Shown piece by piece: positions 29,301-38,141 of a stretch of 64,000 nt of DNA. A program made the translations under genes and the position numbers. Positions within the stretch are counted from its first letter, which is position 1. Each line of letters begins with the position of its first letter. The DNA comes from Defluviimonas salinarum. GTDB taxonomy: Bacteria > Pseudomonadota > Alphaproteobacteria > Rhodobacterales > Rhodobacteraceae. Under the pieces are notes generated by a model. That model was not told the DNA's origin, did not search any database, and saw only the letters and a program-made list of their open reading frames with translations. The stretch covers positions 1-64,000 of the forward strand of contig NZ_JAPDOG010000015.1 of assembly GCF_026013545.1 (NCBI RefSeq), read 5' to 3'.

Positions 29301-29834
29301 GATGACGAGGACCTGAACGGCTACCTCATGTATCCGAAGGTCTTCCTCGACTATATGGGCCGTCACCGGCTTTATGGGCCGGTGCGAACCCTGCCGACCC
29401 GCACCTTCTTCTACGGCATGCAGCCGGGCGAGGAGATCTCGGCCGAGATCGACCCCGGCAAGACGCTGGAAATCCGGCTCCAGGCGGTGGGCGAGACCAA
29501 CGAGGAAGGCGAGGCCAAGGTCTTCTTCGAACTGAACGGCCAGCCGCGCGTGATCCGCGTGCCGAACCGGGCGGTGAAAGCCAAGACCGCGGCGAAACCG
29601 AAGGCGGCGGAGGGCAACCCGAACCATATCGGCGCCCCGATGCCGGGTTCGGTCGCCTCGGTCGCGGTATCGGCGGGCCAGAAGGTCAATGCCGGCGACC
29701 TCCTTCTCACGCTCGAGGCGATGAAGATGGAAACCGGCATCCACGCCGACCGCGCCGCGGTGGTGAAGGCGGTCCATGTCCATCCGGGCAGCCAGATCGA
29801 GGCGAAGGACCTGCTGGTCGAGTTCGAGGCCTGA
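26391..29834 (+). CDS. pyc: Pyruvate carboxylase
   Basis: This biotin enzyme carboxylates pyruvate to oxaloacetate, refilling the TCA cycle. The 1147-residue single polypeptide has the biotin carboxylase half (RKILIANRGEIAIRVMRAA at the start, WGGGGRGM ATP loop, FIEVNPRVQVEHTVTEEVTG), the carboxyltransferase half from about 540 (LLTDTTMRDGHQSLLATR, the FRVFDSLNW and FHTHDTSG stretches) and a C-terminal biotinyl domain with AMKM, lysine at about 1112. All parts are intact. The ATG at 26391 has GGAGGGG 5 bases upstream; the longer open frame upstream is not needed. Confidence 0.97.
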   Translation: MTEFRKILIANRGEIAIRVMRAATELGKRTVAVYAEEDKLSLHRFKADEAYRIGEGMGPVQAYLSIAEIIRVAKECGADAIHPGYGLLSENPEFVEACAANGITFIGPKAETMRALGDKASARRVAVAAGVPVIPATEVLGDDFDAIKKEAAEIGYPLMLKASWGGGGRGMRPITKPEELVEKVREGRREAEAAFGNGEGYLEKMILRARHVEVQILGDQHGSIYHLYERDCTVQRRNQKVVERAPAPYLTEAQRTEICELGRKICAHVNYECAGTVEFLMDMDTGQFYFIEVNPRVQVEHTVTEEVTGIDIVQAQIKIAEGRTLAEATGVSRQQDIQLKGHALQCRVTTEDPQNNFIPDYGRITAYRSATGMGIRLDGGTAYSGGVITRYYDSLLVKVTAWAPTPEQAIARMDRALREFRIRGVSTNIAFVENLLKHPTFLNDTYTTKFIDTTPGLFNFKKRRDRATKILTYIADITVNGHPETAGRPKPAAEVRAPKPPALRAAPAAGTRNLLEEKGPQAVADWMAAQKKLLLTDTTMRDGHQSLLATRMRSIDMIKVAPAYAANLPELFSVECWGGATFDVAYRFLQECPWQRLRDLRKAMPNLMTQMLLRASNGVGYTNYPDNVVQEFVRQAAKTGIDVFRVFDSLNWVENMRVAMDAVVENNKICEGTICYTGDILNPDRAKYDLKYYVAMGKELKAAGAHVLGLKDMAGLLKPASARVLFTALKDEVGLPIHFHTHDTSGIAGATILAAADAGVSAVDAAMDAFSGGTSQPCLGSIVEALAHTERDTGLDIGAIRQISNYWEGVRHQYAAFESGLEAPASEVYLHEMPGGQFTNLKAQARSLGLEERWHEVAQAYADANRMFGDIVKVTPSSKVVGDMALMMVAQNLTREQVEDATTDVAFPDSVVDMMRGNLGQPPGGFPESIIRKVLKDEKPNTERPGKHLKPVDLEATRASVTKELLGFAVDDEDLNGYLMYPKVFLDYMGRHRLYGPVRTLPTRTFFYGMQPGEEISAEIDPGKTLEIRLQAVGETNEEGEAKVFFELNGQPRVIRVPNRAVKAKTAAKPKAAEGNPNHIGAPMPGSVASVAVSAGQKVNAGDLLLTLEAMKMETGIHADRAAVVKAVHVHPGSQIEAKDLLVEFEA

Positions 29835-29841
29835 TCGCGCT

Positions 29842-29862
29842 CGGGTTCCCGTTAGGAACCCG
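29842..29862 (+). terminator. Stem-loop after pyruvate carboxylase
   Basis: CGGGTTCC (29842-29849) and GGAACCCG (29855-29862) form an 8-bp perfect stem with a 5-base loop, 8 bases after the pyc stop. There is no T-run, so it may stabilise the 3' end or pause transcription rather than terminate it. Confidence 0.45.
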
Positions 29863-29914
29863 TCAATACGTGCTGCTCTAGTCTCATCCCCGCGACTTCG
29901 GGGGTGAGGCATTG

Positions 29915-30331
29915 ATGGACGACATTCGGGAACAGCTCGAAACCTTGCTGGTGGAGGATGTGATCCTGACGCTGGGCAACCTGCGCGGCTCCCTGACCTG
30001 GCTCATGGCAGACGAGACCGGCGCCCGGTCGCCGCGCGGGATCGGCATCGACCGTCTCGACCGTCAGCTCGCCCTGGTCGAGGATCGCGCCCGTTCGGTC
30101 TGCCGGCTGCTCCGATCCGGCCGGATGGCGTCGGAGTATACAGGCGGGCCTGGAGATGCCGGGGAAACTCGGCGTCAGCCGCCCGAAACCGACGACCCGT
30201 TCCCCCGATGTGCGGCGGCACCGGAACCGGGCGTGACGCTCGAAACCGCGATCCTCGACGCGCTGCTGCACGACCGCGACGCGGCATGTCTGACGATGCC
30301 GCGCTTTCGCAGCCAAAGGTCGCAATCCTGA
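29915..30331 (+). CDS. Hypothetical protein, 138 residues
   Basis: I do not recognise this gene. The ATG at 29915 has GAGG 6 bases upstream, and the first 75 codons have G/C-rich third positions like the neighbours. The product (MDDIREQLETLLVEDVILTL) looks largely helical, with an Asp/Glu/Leu-rich N-terminal half, a Pro-rich middle (QPPETDDPFP) and a second helical stretch. No membrane segment or signal peptide is seen. It follows pyc by 80 bases on the same strand and could be read from the same transcript. Confidence 0.55.
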   Translation: MDDIREQLETLLVEDVILTLGNLRGSLTWLMADETGARSPRGIGIDRLDRQLALVEDRARSVCRLLRSGRMASEYTGGPGDAGETRRQPPETDDPFPRCAAAPEPGVTLETAILDALLHDRDAACLTMPRFRSQRSQS

Positions 30332-30829
30332 ACCGGCCGAGCCTACGGCCCGGCTCTGGCTCGAAACCCGGCAGCGCAGGCCGAACGGGAGCAGATCGAC
30401 CACATCCGGCAGGATCATTGCAGGCGCCTCACGCTTTTGAGCCGCCCCCGGCGCACGGAGAGGACGGTTCGTGATGCGTGGAGCGAGCCCGCTGCGCCCG
30501 CCGGGATTGCGGCGTCTGAACACCAAGCAGGCGCCGCCGCTTCGCGTGGGTAAATCGCCCCGTGAATCCAGCTTGTACTGGTAAATCCATGCGTGGCACG
30601 GATCAGAAACCGACATATTTTCATAAGGTTGACAAGAATTCTTCGGAATTGCATGTGATCCAGCCGCCATCCGCTCGGCCCGTCGACTTTCGGCGATGCC
30701 GCGCGACGCGGGATCCCCACCGGGGTTTAGGAACGCCCCCTTACGCGACCCGAAAAAAACTTCCAGCCGCGTACGATTTTCGCTTGCAGCCGCCCCGTAG
30801 AATTAATACATCGCTCCCACCGAAAGGAT
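30332..30829. other. Intergenic region before tRNA-Gly
   Basis: No gene is supported in these 498 bases. The last 60 are AT-richer and contain TAGAAT at 30798-30803, about 27 bases upstream of the tRNA, which could be its -10 box. Confidence 0.6.
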
Positions 30830-30904
30830 GCGGGCGTAGCTCAGGGGTAGAGCATAACCTTGCCAAGGTTAGGGTCGTGAGTTCGAATCTCATCGCCCGC
30901 TCCA
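30830..30904 (+). tRNA. tRNA-Gly (anticodon GCC)
   Basis: A full cloverleaf is present: acceptor arm GCGGGCG pairing with CGCCCGC, D-arm with GCTCAGGGGTAGAGC, anticodon stem AACC/GGTT with GCC at 30862-30864, and T-arm GTGAGTTCGAATCTCAT. The discriminator T and an encoded CCA end at 30904. GCC reads the glycine codons GGC and GGU, which are frequent in this GC-rich genome. Confidence 0.97.
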
Positions 30905-30935
30905 AATCGGTTCTGGAAGTCCAGACGCAGACAAG

Positions 30936-30957
30936 GCGCCCTCTCGGGGCGCTTTTT
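30936..30957 (+). terminator. Terminator after tRNA-Gly
   Basis: GCGCCC (30936-30941) and GGGCGC (30947-30952) pair around a 5-base loop and are followed by TTTTT and CTTTT. This is a good intrinsic terminator 31 bases after the tRNA. Confidence 0.85.
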
Positions 30958-31178
30958 CTTTTCCGGAACAAGACAGGCAGACGACCGGGCGGTATCGGCT
31001 CGCGCGCCGCCAAGAAAGCGGAAGGCGGGGCTGTCACGCCCGATGGAGAGGCGCAGCAAGAGCCCGCCCGCTCATCCGGTCGATGCCGAGGGCGCGTCAG
31101 AGCCGGGCGCTTACATGTGAGATAGAAGGCGTGGCCCGGCCGGCAATCCGGTTGCCCGCGCCGAAACGGGACGCCCGT

Positions 31179-31592
31179 CTATCGGGCCACGGTGACCGAG
31201 CAATGCGCCCGCCCCGAGACCTCGGCTGCGACTGAGCCGAGCACGAGCCGCGAGATCCCCCGCTTGTCGCCGGTTCCCATCACGATGTGGTCGATACCGT
31301 TCTGCTCCGCGTAGGAGACGATCCCCGCCGGCGCTTCACGGCTGATCAGGTCGACCCGCTTCACCCCCTCGACACCGTGTGCCGCAGCGACTGCCGCCGC
31401 CCCGTCGAGGATCTTCGCGACCTCGGCCTCGGTCCAATGGGTGATGAGCGGCCCGCGCGAGCCGCCATGCGCGACGTTGACGGTGCAGATGGTCAGCTCG
31501 GCTCCGTACTTTTGGGCCAGTTCGGCGGCAACGATCACGGCGGCTTCGGAATGATCGGTCCCGTCCGTCGCACACAGGATGTTCTTGGTCAT
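31179..31592 (-). CDS. Universal stress protein (UspA family)
   Basis: This 137-residue single-domain Usp protein begins MTKNILCATDGTDHSEAAV. The nucleotide loop near the C-terminus reads MGTGDKRGISRLVLGSVA; the usual G-x2-G-x9-G(S/T) has aspartate at the second glycine, so ATP binding is likely but not certain. ATG at 31592 is preferred (GGAG 6 bases upstream) over one seven codons upstream. A perfect-looking FNR-type box is centred about 67 bases upstream of this start, which suggests induction at low oxygen. Confidence 0.9.
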   Translation of the reverse strand: MTKNILCATDGTDHSEAAVIVAAELAQKYGAELTICTVNVAHGGSRGPLITHWTEAEVAKILDGAAAVAAAHGVEGVKRVDLISREAPAGIVSYAEQNGIDHIVMGTGDKRGISRLVLGSVAAEVSGRAHCSVTVAR

Positions 31593-31652
31593 GGGAATCT
31601 CCGCAAAGGTCACGCTTATGAAACTTTTTTCACTATGAATAATGTCGTGTCT

Positions 31653-31666
31653 TTGATCTGCGTCAA
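31653..31666. promoter_or_regulatory. FNR/FnrL-type operator upstream of the usp gene
   Basis: TTGATCTGCGTCAA matches the TTGAT-N4-ATCAA consensus at nine of ten positions. A class II site centred at -41.5 would put the usp start near 31618, and AT-rich sequence with CATTATTCATAGT (minus strand, 31644-31632) lies where a -10 region is needed. The site could also serve a plus-strand transcript toward 31754. Confidence 0.7.
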
Positions 31667-31728
31667 GCGGATTCAGCGTGACCGCAACTCCGGTCCCATC
31701 GCCGGAAAGACCGCGTGCGACACAGAAG

Positions 31729-31754
31729 GGGCGCGAGTCTCCACGCGCCCTTTT
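31729..31754 (+). terminator. Plus-strand terminator with no assigned gene
   Basis: GGGCGCG (31729-31735) and CGCGCCC (31744-31750) form a 7-bp perfect stem with an 8-base loop, followed by TTTT. It points to a short plus-strand transcript starting near the FNR box, but no ORF lies between them. Confidence 0.55.
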
Positions 31755-32254
31755 CCGCAGGTCGATGCCGTTCTCGCGGCAATCATGTCAGGATAATGGC
31801 ACCCGACATCCGCGACCGGATCGAGACGAAGGAGACGGAAATGTGGCGCCCCCATGTCCTGTGCCGCGTTTCAGAGGCACCCGAACAGCGGGCAGTTGCC
31901 AGGATGGACAGGGCGTTGGCGCGTCCGATACGGGCTTTCACGGTGAGATCGGTCATTTGGGTTGGTCCTCGGCTGGAAGGGTTGAACACCGGAGATACCG
32001 CCACAATCACTACGATGATCTCATCGTCGTTCTCAGAAATGTCCGCAAAAGGGCACATGTATGCCAGCTTCATGCCATTTATGTGTTTTTTTCACGACAA
32101 CCATCAGTTGCATTTACGATTCACACGTCATCGCGTGGATTGATGCCAAATCGCGAATGAACAAGGAACGGCGGAATCATTGTCCGCAACCGAGGGAAGC
32201 GCCCCGATATCCTGCGCGGATTCGGTCAAAGCGCAGATTCGGAACCCTGTCGCG
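31755..32254. other. Region with no confident gene
   Basis: These 500 bases are lower in GC than the rest. A plus-strand frame from ATG at 31841 to 32143 (100 codons, AAGGAG 6 bases upstream) and an overlapping minus-strand frame starting MTDLTVKARIGRANALS at 31956 both exist. Codon use is poor in both, and neither product is recognised. A decayed gene or an RNA region is as likely as a protein gene. Confidence 0.4.
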
Positions 32255-32641
32255 TCACCCGGCCGCGGGAACCACCCGCGGCTTGCCGTCGTCGTCGATC
32301 GCGACAAAGGTGAACAGCGCTTCGGTCACCTTCTCTCGCGCGCCGTGTCGGTCGCGCAGGACCCATGCCTCGATCTCCAGCCCCATCGAGGTGCGGCCGA
32401 TCCGGGCCACGCGAACATAGATGCAGAGCACGTCGCCAACCCTTACCGGGCGGATGAACTTCATCGCGTCCACGGCCACGGTTGCCACGCGGCCGCGGGC
32501 GCGGGCACCCGCGACGATTCCCGCCGCAATGTCCATCTGACTCAGCACCCAGCCTCCGAAGATGTCCCCGTTGACGTTGACATCTCGTGGCATCGCGAGC
32601 GTCCGCAGCGTGAGCTCGCCCTCCGGTCCGGTTTCGGTCAT
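32255..32641 (-). CDS. Acyl-CoA thioesterase, YciA-type hotdog fold
   Basis: This 128-residue single hotdog-domain protein begins MTETGPEGELTLRTLAMPRD. The family motif NVNGDIFGGWVLSQMDIAAG is present, with the catalytic aspartate in the MD(I/L) position, followed by VAVDAMKFIRPVRVGD and a C-terminal FTFVAIDDDGKPRVVP. Such enzymes hydrolyse acyl-CoAs of broad chain length. ATG at 32641 is preferred because the longer frame overlaps the HAD gene with unlikely residues. Confidence 0.92.
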   Translation of the reverse strand: MTETGPEGELTLRTLAMPRDVNVNGDIFGGWVLSQMDIAAGIVAGARARGRVATVAVDAMKFIRPVRVGDVLCIYVRVARIGRTSMGLEIEAWVLRDRHGAREKVTEALFTFVAIDDDGKPRVVPAAG

Positions 32642-32733
32642 CGCCCCTCCATTGCGCTTTGCTCCATTGATGTTAGAGGCCCGAACCGGCGGCGGATAGC
32701 CCCTGCAACGCCCCGAACCAATCGCACCGGATC

Positions 32734-33495
32734 TCACTCGAGAAGCGCGTCGACGGCATCGCCGATCCCGTCGGCGACCATTGACGGATTCGGTGCGAAC
32801 CGGGTCTCGTCACCCTCGCGATACTTGCCGGTCCGCACCAGGACCGCCAAGGCCGCGCCGGCATCGAGCGCACCGGCAATGTCGGCCTCGGCATCGTCAC
32901 CGATCATCGCGACCTCGGCCATCCCAGCACCCATGCTCGCCGCGGCGGCGGCGAAGAATCCCGGCGCTGGTTTGCCGAAAAGCAGCGCCGTCTTGCCGCT
33001 TGCGTGCTCCAGCGCGGCGACGAAGGCCCCGGCGTCGAGGCTGAGTTTGCCGTCGGCATCCCGGAACACCCGGTTCGCCGCCAGCGCAAGGAACGGCGCG
33101 CCGGCCTCGATCTTGCGGAACGCGGTGTTGAGCGCCTCGTAGGTGAAGAACCGCCCGGCATCGCCGAGGACGACCGCTTCCGGCCCGGTGGTGTCCGTAT
33201 CGGCGAAATCCTCGCCGAGGTCGGGATGGATGAGCAGATGCGGCGCATGTCCATGCCGCGCCAGCCAATCGCAGGCGGCCGCCGCCGGCGTGAAGAGTTC
33301 GTCAGGCGCGAGATCGACGCCGAATGCTCGCAGCCGGTCAACGAGCGTCCGCTTCGGCCGCCGGGTCGAGTTGGTGAGGAACCGAACCGCCAATCCCTCC
33401 GAGCGCAACCGCCGAACGGCATCGGTCGCGCCGGGAAGCGCCCTGCTCCCGGAATAGAGAACGCCAGACAGATCGATCAGTACACCCTTGAGCAT
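32734..33495 (-). CDS. HAD superfamily IIA phosphatase (LHPP/HDHD2-like)
   Basis: This 253-residue HAD hydrolase has a C2-type cap. Motif I reads LIDLSGVLYSG: the second aspartate of the usual DxD is serine, as in the LHPP/HDHD2 subgroup. Motif II is FLTNSTRR, the motif III lysine lies in LFGKPAPGFF, and motif IV is MIGDDAEADIAGALDAG. The substrate is unknown; the subgroup includes phospholysine/phosphohistidine phosphatases. It lies 92 bases upstream of the thioesterase on the same strand. Confidence 0.88.
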   Translation of the reverse strand: MLKGVLIDLSGVLYSGSRALPGATDAVRRLRSEGLAVRFLTNSTRRPKRTLVDRLRAFGVDLAPDELFTPAAAACDWLARHGHAPHLLIHPDLGEDFADTDTTGPEAVVLGDAGRFFTYEALNTAFRKIEAGAPFLALAANRVFRDADGKLSLDAGAFVAALEHASGKTALLFGKPAPGFFAAAAASMGAGMAEVAMIGDDAEADIAGALDAGAALAVLVRTGKYREGDETRFAPNPSMVADGIGDAVDALLE

Positions 33496-33591
33496 GGTCG
33501 GACCGTGGTTCGAGCCTCTTTCCTGCCCGGCAACGCGCCCCGCGCACGGGTATCGGACCGGCGGCCGGCAACTGCGCCCGAGTACCGCCGC

Positions 33592-35076
<1,485 letters not shown>

Positions 35077-35398
35077 TTAACCGCCCCCAGAACACACGTT
35101 TCAAATACACGCAGAGCTCAATATACCCTGCAATCCCACTCCGACAAAACGATGCGCACCGAAAAGGGGGCCGGCCCGCCCGCATCACCACTCAATTGCC
35201 ATCGTTGTCGCGGTTTTTTGAACAATGCCGCCCTGTTCGCCCTTGATGAGCTCATGTTTTACTCTCCTTTTGATTGATTTTACTTTTAATAGAACCTTCT
35301 TCAGTTGATCTATCTCCGAATCGCCCGGTCACGTTTGCGAAGCGCGAAGCGGTCAAGCATCTGCTCCGCCAGCCCCGTGCGCACTTCCGCGCGCCGGG
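35077..35398. other. AT-rich intergenic region
   Basis: Apart from the possible 45-codon gene, the 322 bases hold no gene. The stretch 35250-35310 is strongly AT-rich (for example TTTTGATTGATTTTACTTTTAATAG) and is the likely promoter region for the FAD oxidoreductase. The low GC marks a sharp composition change at this end of the polysaccharide locus. Confidence 0.55.
35118..35255 (-). CDS. Possible 45-residue small protein upstream of the FAD oxidoreductase
   Basis: An ATG at 35255 follows AAAGGAG by 8 bases, the best ribosome-binding site in this gap, and opens 45 codons (MSSSRANRAALFKKPRQRWQ to WDCRVY) ending 41 bases before the FAD gene. AT-rich sequence upstream could hold a promoter. 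The product is basic and not recognised. It may be a real small protein, a leader peptide or a chance frame. Confidence 0.4.
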   Translation of the reverse strand: MSSSRANRAALFKKPRQRWQLSGDAGGPAPFSVRIVLSEWDCRVY

Positions 35399-36745
35399 TC
35401 AGATCTTGACGATGCGCGCCTTGCCCGCGCCGATGCCGCGCGCGGCGAATGCGTTGCGGGTGTCAAGGATGAGCCGCGCCTCCGCGGCCAGGAGCGCGTA
35501 GTCGACGGCGCTGTGGTCGGTGGCCACCAGAACCGCATCGTAGCTGGCCAACGTCGCGGCGGTCAGCGCCACCGAGGCCCGTCCCGCCAGCGAGGGATGG
35601 TCCCGCGTCGGCGGCATGACCGGGAAATAGGGGTCGTGATAGTCGCAGGTGGCCCCCATCTCCTCGAGACGGAGAAGGATGGCGAGCGCCGGGCTTTCGC
35701 GCGTGTCCTCGACATCCTTCTTGTAGGCGATGCCAAGGATCAGCACCCGCGCATCCTTCACCGCGACGCCGCCGTGGCGGGCCAGTTCTCCCGCGACCCG
35801 GCCGGCGATCAGGTCGGGCGCCTCGGCGGTACTGACCCGCGCCAGATCGACCAGCGGCGTTTCCGCGCCGACATCGCGTGCCCGCGCGGCCAGATAGGCC
35901 GGAGAGACCGGGATGCAATCGCCGCCGATCCCGGGCCCCGGATAGAAGGGCATGTAGCCAAAAGGTTTCGTCGCGGCCGCCTGTACCACCTCCCAGATGT
36001 CGACGCCCATCGCCTCAAGCGCGGCCTTCATCTCGTTCACGAAGGCGATGTTGACCATTCGGAAACTGTTCTCGATGAGCTTCACGGCCTCGGCGGTGGC
36101 GAGCGAGCTTACCGGGACGGTCCGGGCGACGATCTGCGCGTAGAACCGGTCGGCGAGATCGCGCGACCGCAGGTCATCCGCGCCGACGATCTTCGGAATT
36201 GTCCGCGTCGTGAAGATCGCGTTCCCCGGATCCTCGCGCTCGGGCGAGAAGGCGAGGAAGAACTCCTCGCCGGCCCTCAGACCGCGGCGTTCGAGGATAG
36301 GTTTGACCACCGTTGCCGTCGCACCGGGCCAGACCGTGCTTTCGAGCACCACGAGCTGCCCCGGCCGCAGCCGCTCCGCGATCGTCTCCGTGGCACGGAT
36401 CACATAGCCTAGGTCGGGCTCGCGTGCGGGCGACAGCGGAGACGGCACGCAGATCACGATCACGTCGGCCTCGGCGAGCCTCGCCATGTCGGCACTGGCG
36501 GAGAAGCCGCGCGACACCGCGTCCTGAACGCGATCCTCGGGCAAATAGGAGATCGTCCGCGCGCCGGCATTGATCATGGCGACCCGGTCTGCGTTCAGGT
36601 CGAAACCTGTGGCCGGGAAGCCCGCCTCGCACACGGTGAGGGCTAGCGGCAGTCCGACATAGCCGAGTCCCACGATCGCGACCCGCGCCTCGCGCTGGCC
36701 AATCAGTTCGTTCAAAGAAGCGTAAAGTGAAAACACGCTTGTCAT
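35399..36745 (-). CDS. Nucleotide-sugar dehydrogenase (UDP-sugar 6-dehydrogenase family)
   Basis: This 448-residue NAD-dependent enzyme oxidises a UDP-hexose twice to the uronic acid. Seen: Rossmann motif VAIVGLGYVGLPLAL, ESTVWPGAT, AFSPEREDPG, the lysine/asparagine AEAVKLIENSFR, and GPGIGGDCIPVSP with the catalytic cysteine. The sequence style (SPERE, GGDCIPVSPAYL) fits the WbpA/TviB/WecC group, which uses UDP-GlcNAc or UDP-ManNAc, but UDP-glucose cannot be excluded. Adjacent ATG codons at 36748 and 36745 are both possible; the second has better spacing to GGGGGG. Confidence 0.9.
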   Translation of the reverse strand: MTSVFSLYASLNELIGQREARVAIVGLGYVGLPLALTVCEAGFPATGFDLNADRVAMINAGARTISYLPEDRVQDAVSRGFSASADMARLAEADVIVICVPSPLSPAREPDLGYVIRATETIAERLRPGQLVVLESTVWPGATATVVKPILERRGLRAGEEFFLAFSPEREDPGNAIFTTRTIPKIVGADDLRSRDLADRFYAQIVARTVPVSSLATAEAVKLIENSFRMVNIAFVNEMKAALEAMGVDIWEVVQAAATKPFGYMPFYPGPGIGGDCIPVSPAYLAARARDVGAETPLVDLARVSTAEAPDLIAGRVAGELARHGGVAVKDARVLILGIAYKKDVEDTRESPALAILLRLEEMGATCDYHDPYFPVMPPTRDHPSLAGRASVALTAATLASYDAVLVATDHSAVDYALLAAEARLILDTRNAFAARGIGAGKARIVKI

Positions 36746-37098
36746 CATAGCCCCCCGCAACAATCACCTGGTGGCCGGCACGAAAAAATACCCGTCGACT
36801 GTCGCACACAGGCGTTCGCCAGAGCAATCCCGCGTCGCTGGACCAGCGCGTCTGTTTAGGATACGAGGACAATCCCGCATTTCCACCCGGTTTGGCTCGC
36901 ATCACGAACCCAACCTTCGCCCTCTTGCTCCGCGCCACCGCGGCGGCTTTACCCTTCGCGGCGTTCACGATCCGGCACAATCGGACCAGACAGACGCCGA
37001 CTGTTTCGAGAAAATGACAACCCGGACAGCGGCATGGCCCGAATGCGGGTGCCATGCTACGCTCCGGTCAGGTTTCGACAGACGTCCGGCGGGGGCAC
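36746..37098. other. Divergent intergenic region
   Basis: The 353 bases between two outward-facing genes must hold both promoters. No clear -35/-10 pair, operator or small gene stands out. Confidence 0.5.
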
Positions 37099-38070
37099 AT
37101 GAAGGTCTTGATCACGGGTGGCGCCGGCTTCATCGGATCGCATCTGTCCGAACGGCTGATCGCCGAAGGCCATTCCGTCACCGTTCTCGACGACCTCTCG
37201 ACCGGTCGGACCGAGAACCTCGCGGGTCTTTCCGGCCACAACCGCTTTCGCTTTCACGAGGGCACGATCCTTGACCCCGCGCTCGTCGGGACGCTGACGG
37301 ATGAGGCCGACATGATCATCCACCTCGCCGCCGCGGTCGGGGTGAAGCTAATCATGGAGGAGCCTTCGCGCTCGATCCTGACCAACGTCGGCGGCACCGA
37401 GACGGTGCTCAAGGCGGCGCTGAAGGACCTGAAGCCCGTCTTCGTCGCCTCCACCTCCGAGGTCTACGGCAAGGCCACGAAATTCCCCTTCGGCGAGGAC
37501 GACGACCTGACCATCGGCGCGACGAAGAACCTGCGCTGGTCCTATGCCTGCGCCAAGACGCTCGACGAGTTCCTGGCCCTCGCCTATGTGCGCGAGGCGG
37601 ATCTGCCGGCCACGGTCCTGCGCTTCTTCAACACGACCGGCCCGCGCCAGACCGGGAGCTACGGCATGGTGCTGCCGAACTTCGTCCAGGCCGCGCTGGA
37701 GGGTCGGCCGCTCCTGGTCCACGGCACCGGCGAGCAGTCGCGCTGCTTCGGCCATGTCGCCGACGCGGTCGAGGCGATGGTGCGGCTGATGGCGACCCCG
37801 GCGGCGCGGGGCGAGGTCTTCAACGTCGGCAATGACGAGGAGGTGACGATCCGCGCCCTGGCCGAGCAGGTGGTGGCGGCCACCGGCTCGCCCTCCGAGA
37901 TCCGGCTGGTGCCCTACGAGACCGTTTACCCGGCCGGGTTCGAGGACATGGCCCGCCGCCTGCCCGACGTCTCCAAGCTCGAGCGGGCGACGGGCTTCCG
38001 CCCACGCCGGCCGCTGTCGGAGATCATCGCCGACATCGTGGCCGAGAAGCGTTCGGAAATGGCGGCGTGA
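37099..38070 (+). CDS. NAD-dependent nucleotide-sugar epimerase/dehydratase (extended SDR)
   Basis: This 323-residue extended SDR begins [20 protein letters not shown]. The NAD loop GGAGFIGS, the LAAAVGVKL stretch, the STSEVYGK serine motif and the SYACAKTLDE catalytic Tyr-x3-Lys are all present, followed by RFFNTTGPRQ. It resembles UDP-glucose/UDP-GlcNAc 4-epimerases and UDP-glucuronate epimerases; the exact substrate is not fixed. ATG at 37099 has a GGGGG tract just upstream and gives the standard N-terminus. First gene of a plus-strand run of four. Confidence 0.9.
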   Translation: MKVLITGGAGFIGSHLSERLIAEGHSVTVLDDLSTGRTENLAGLSGHNRFRFHEGTILDPALVGTLTDEADMIIHLAAAVGVKLIMEEPSRSILTNVGGTETVLKAALKDLKPVFVASTSEVYGKATKFPFGEDDDLTIGATKNLRWSYACAKTLDEFLALAYVREADLPATVLRFFNTTGPRQTGSYGMVLPNFVQAALEGRPLLVHGTGEQSRCFGHVADAVEAMVRLMATPAARGEVFNVGNDEEVTIRALAEQVVAATGSPSEIRLVPYETVYPAGFEDMARRLPDVSKLERATGFRPRRPLSEIIADIVAEKRSEMAA

Positions 38071-38141
38071 GCGGCGATGCGCGGATCACGCAACCGCTGC
38101 GGACCGGCGGGACCGGCAACCTCGGCCGGGGGAGCGTTGAC

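Noticed and set aside
31715-32143. 142-codon plus-strand frame in the gap before the thioesterase gene
   Set aside because: Poor codon use and an overlapping rival frame on the other strand; only the inner ATG at 31841 has a good ribosome-binding site, so it is mentioned but not called as a gene.
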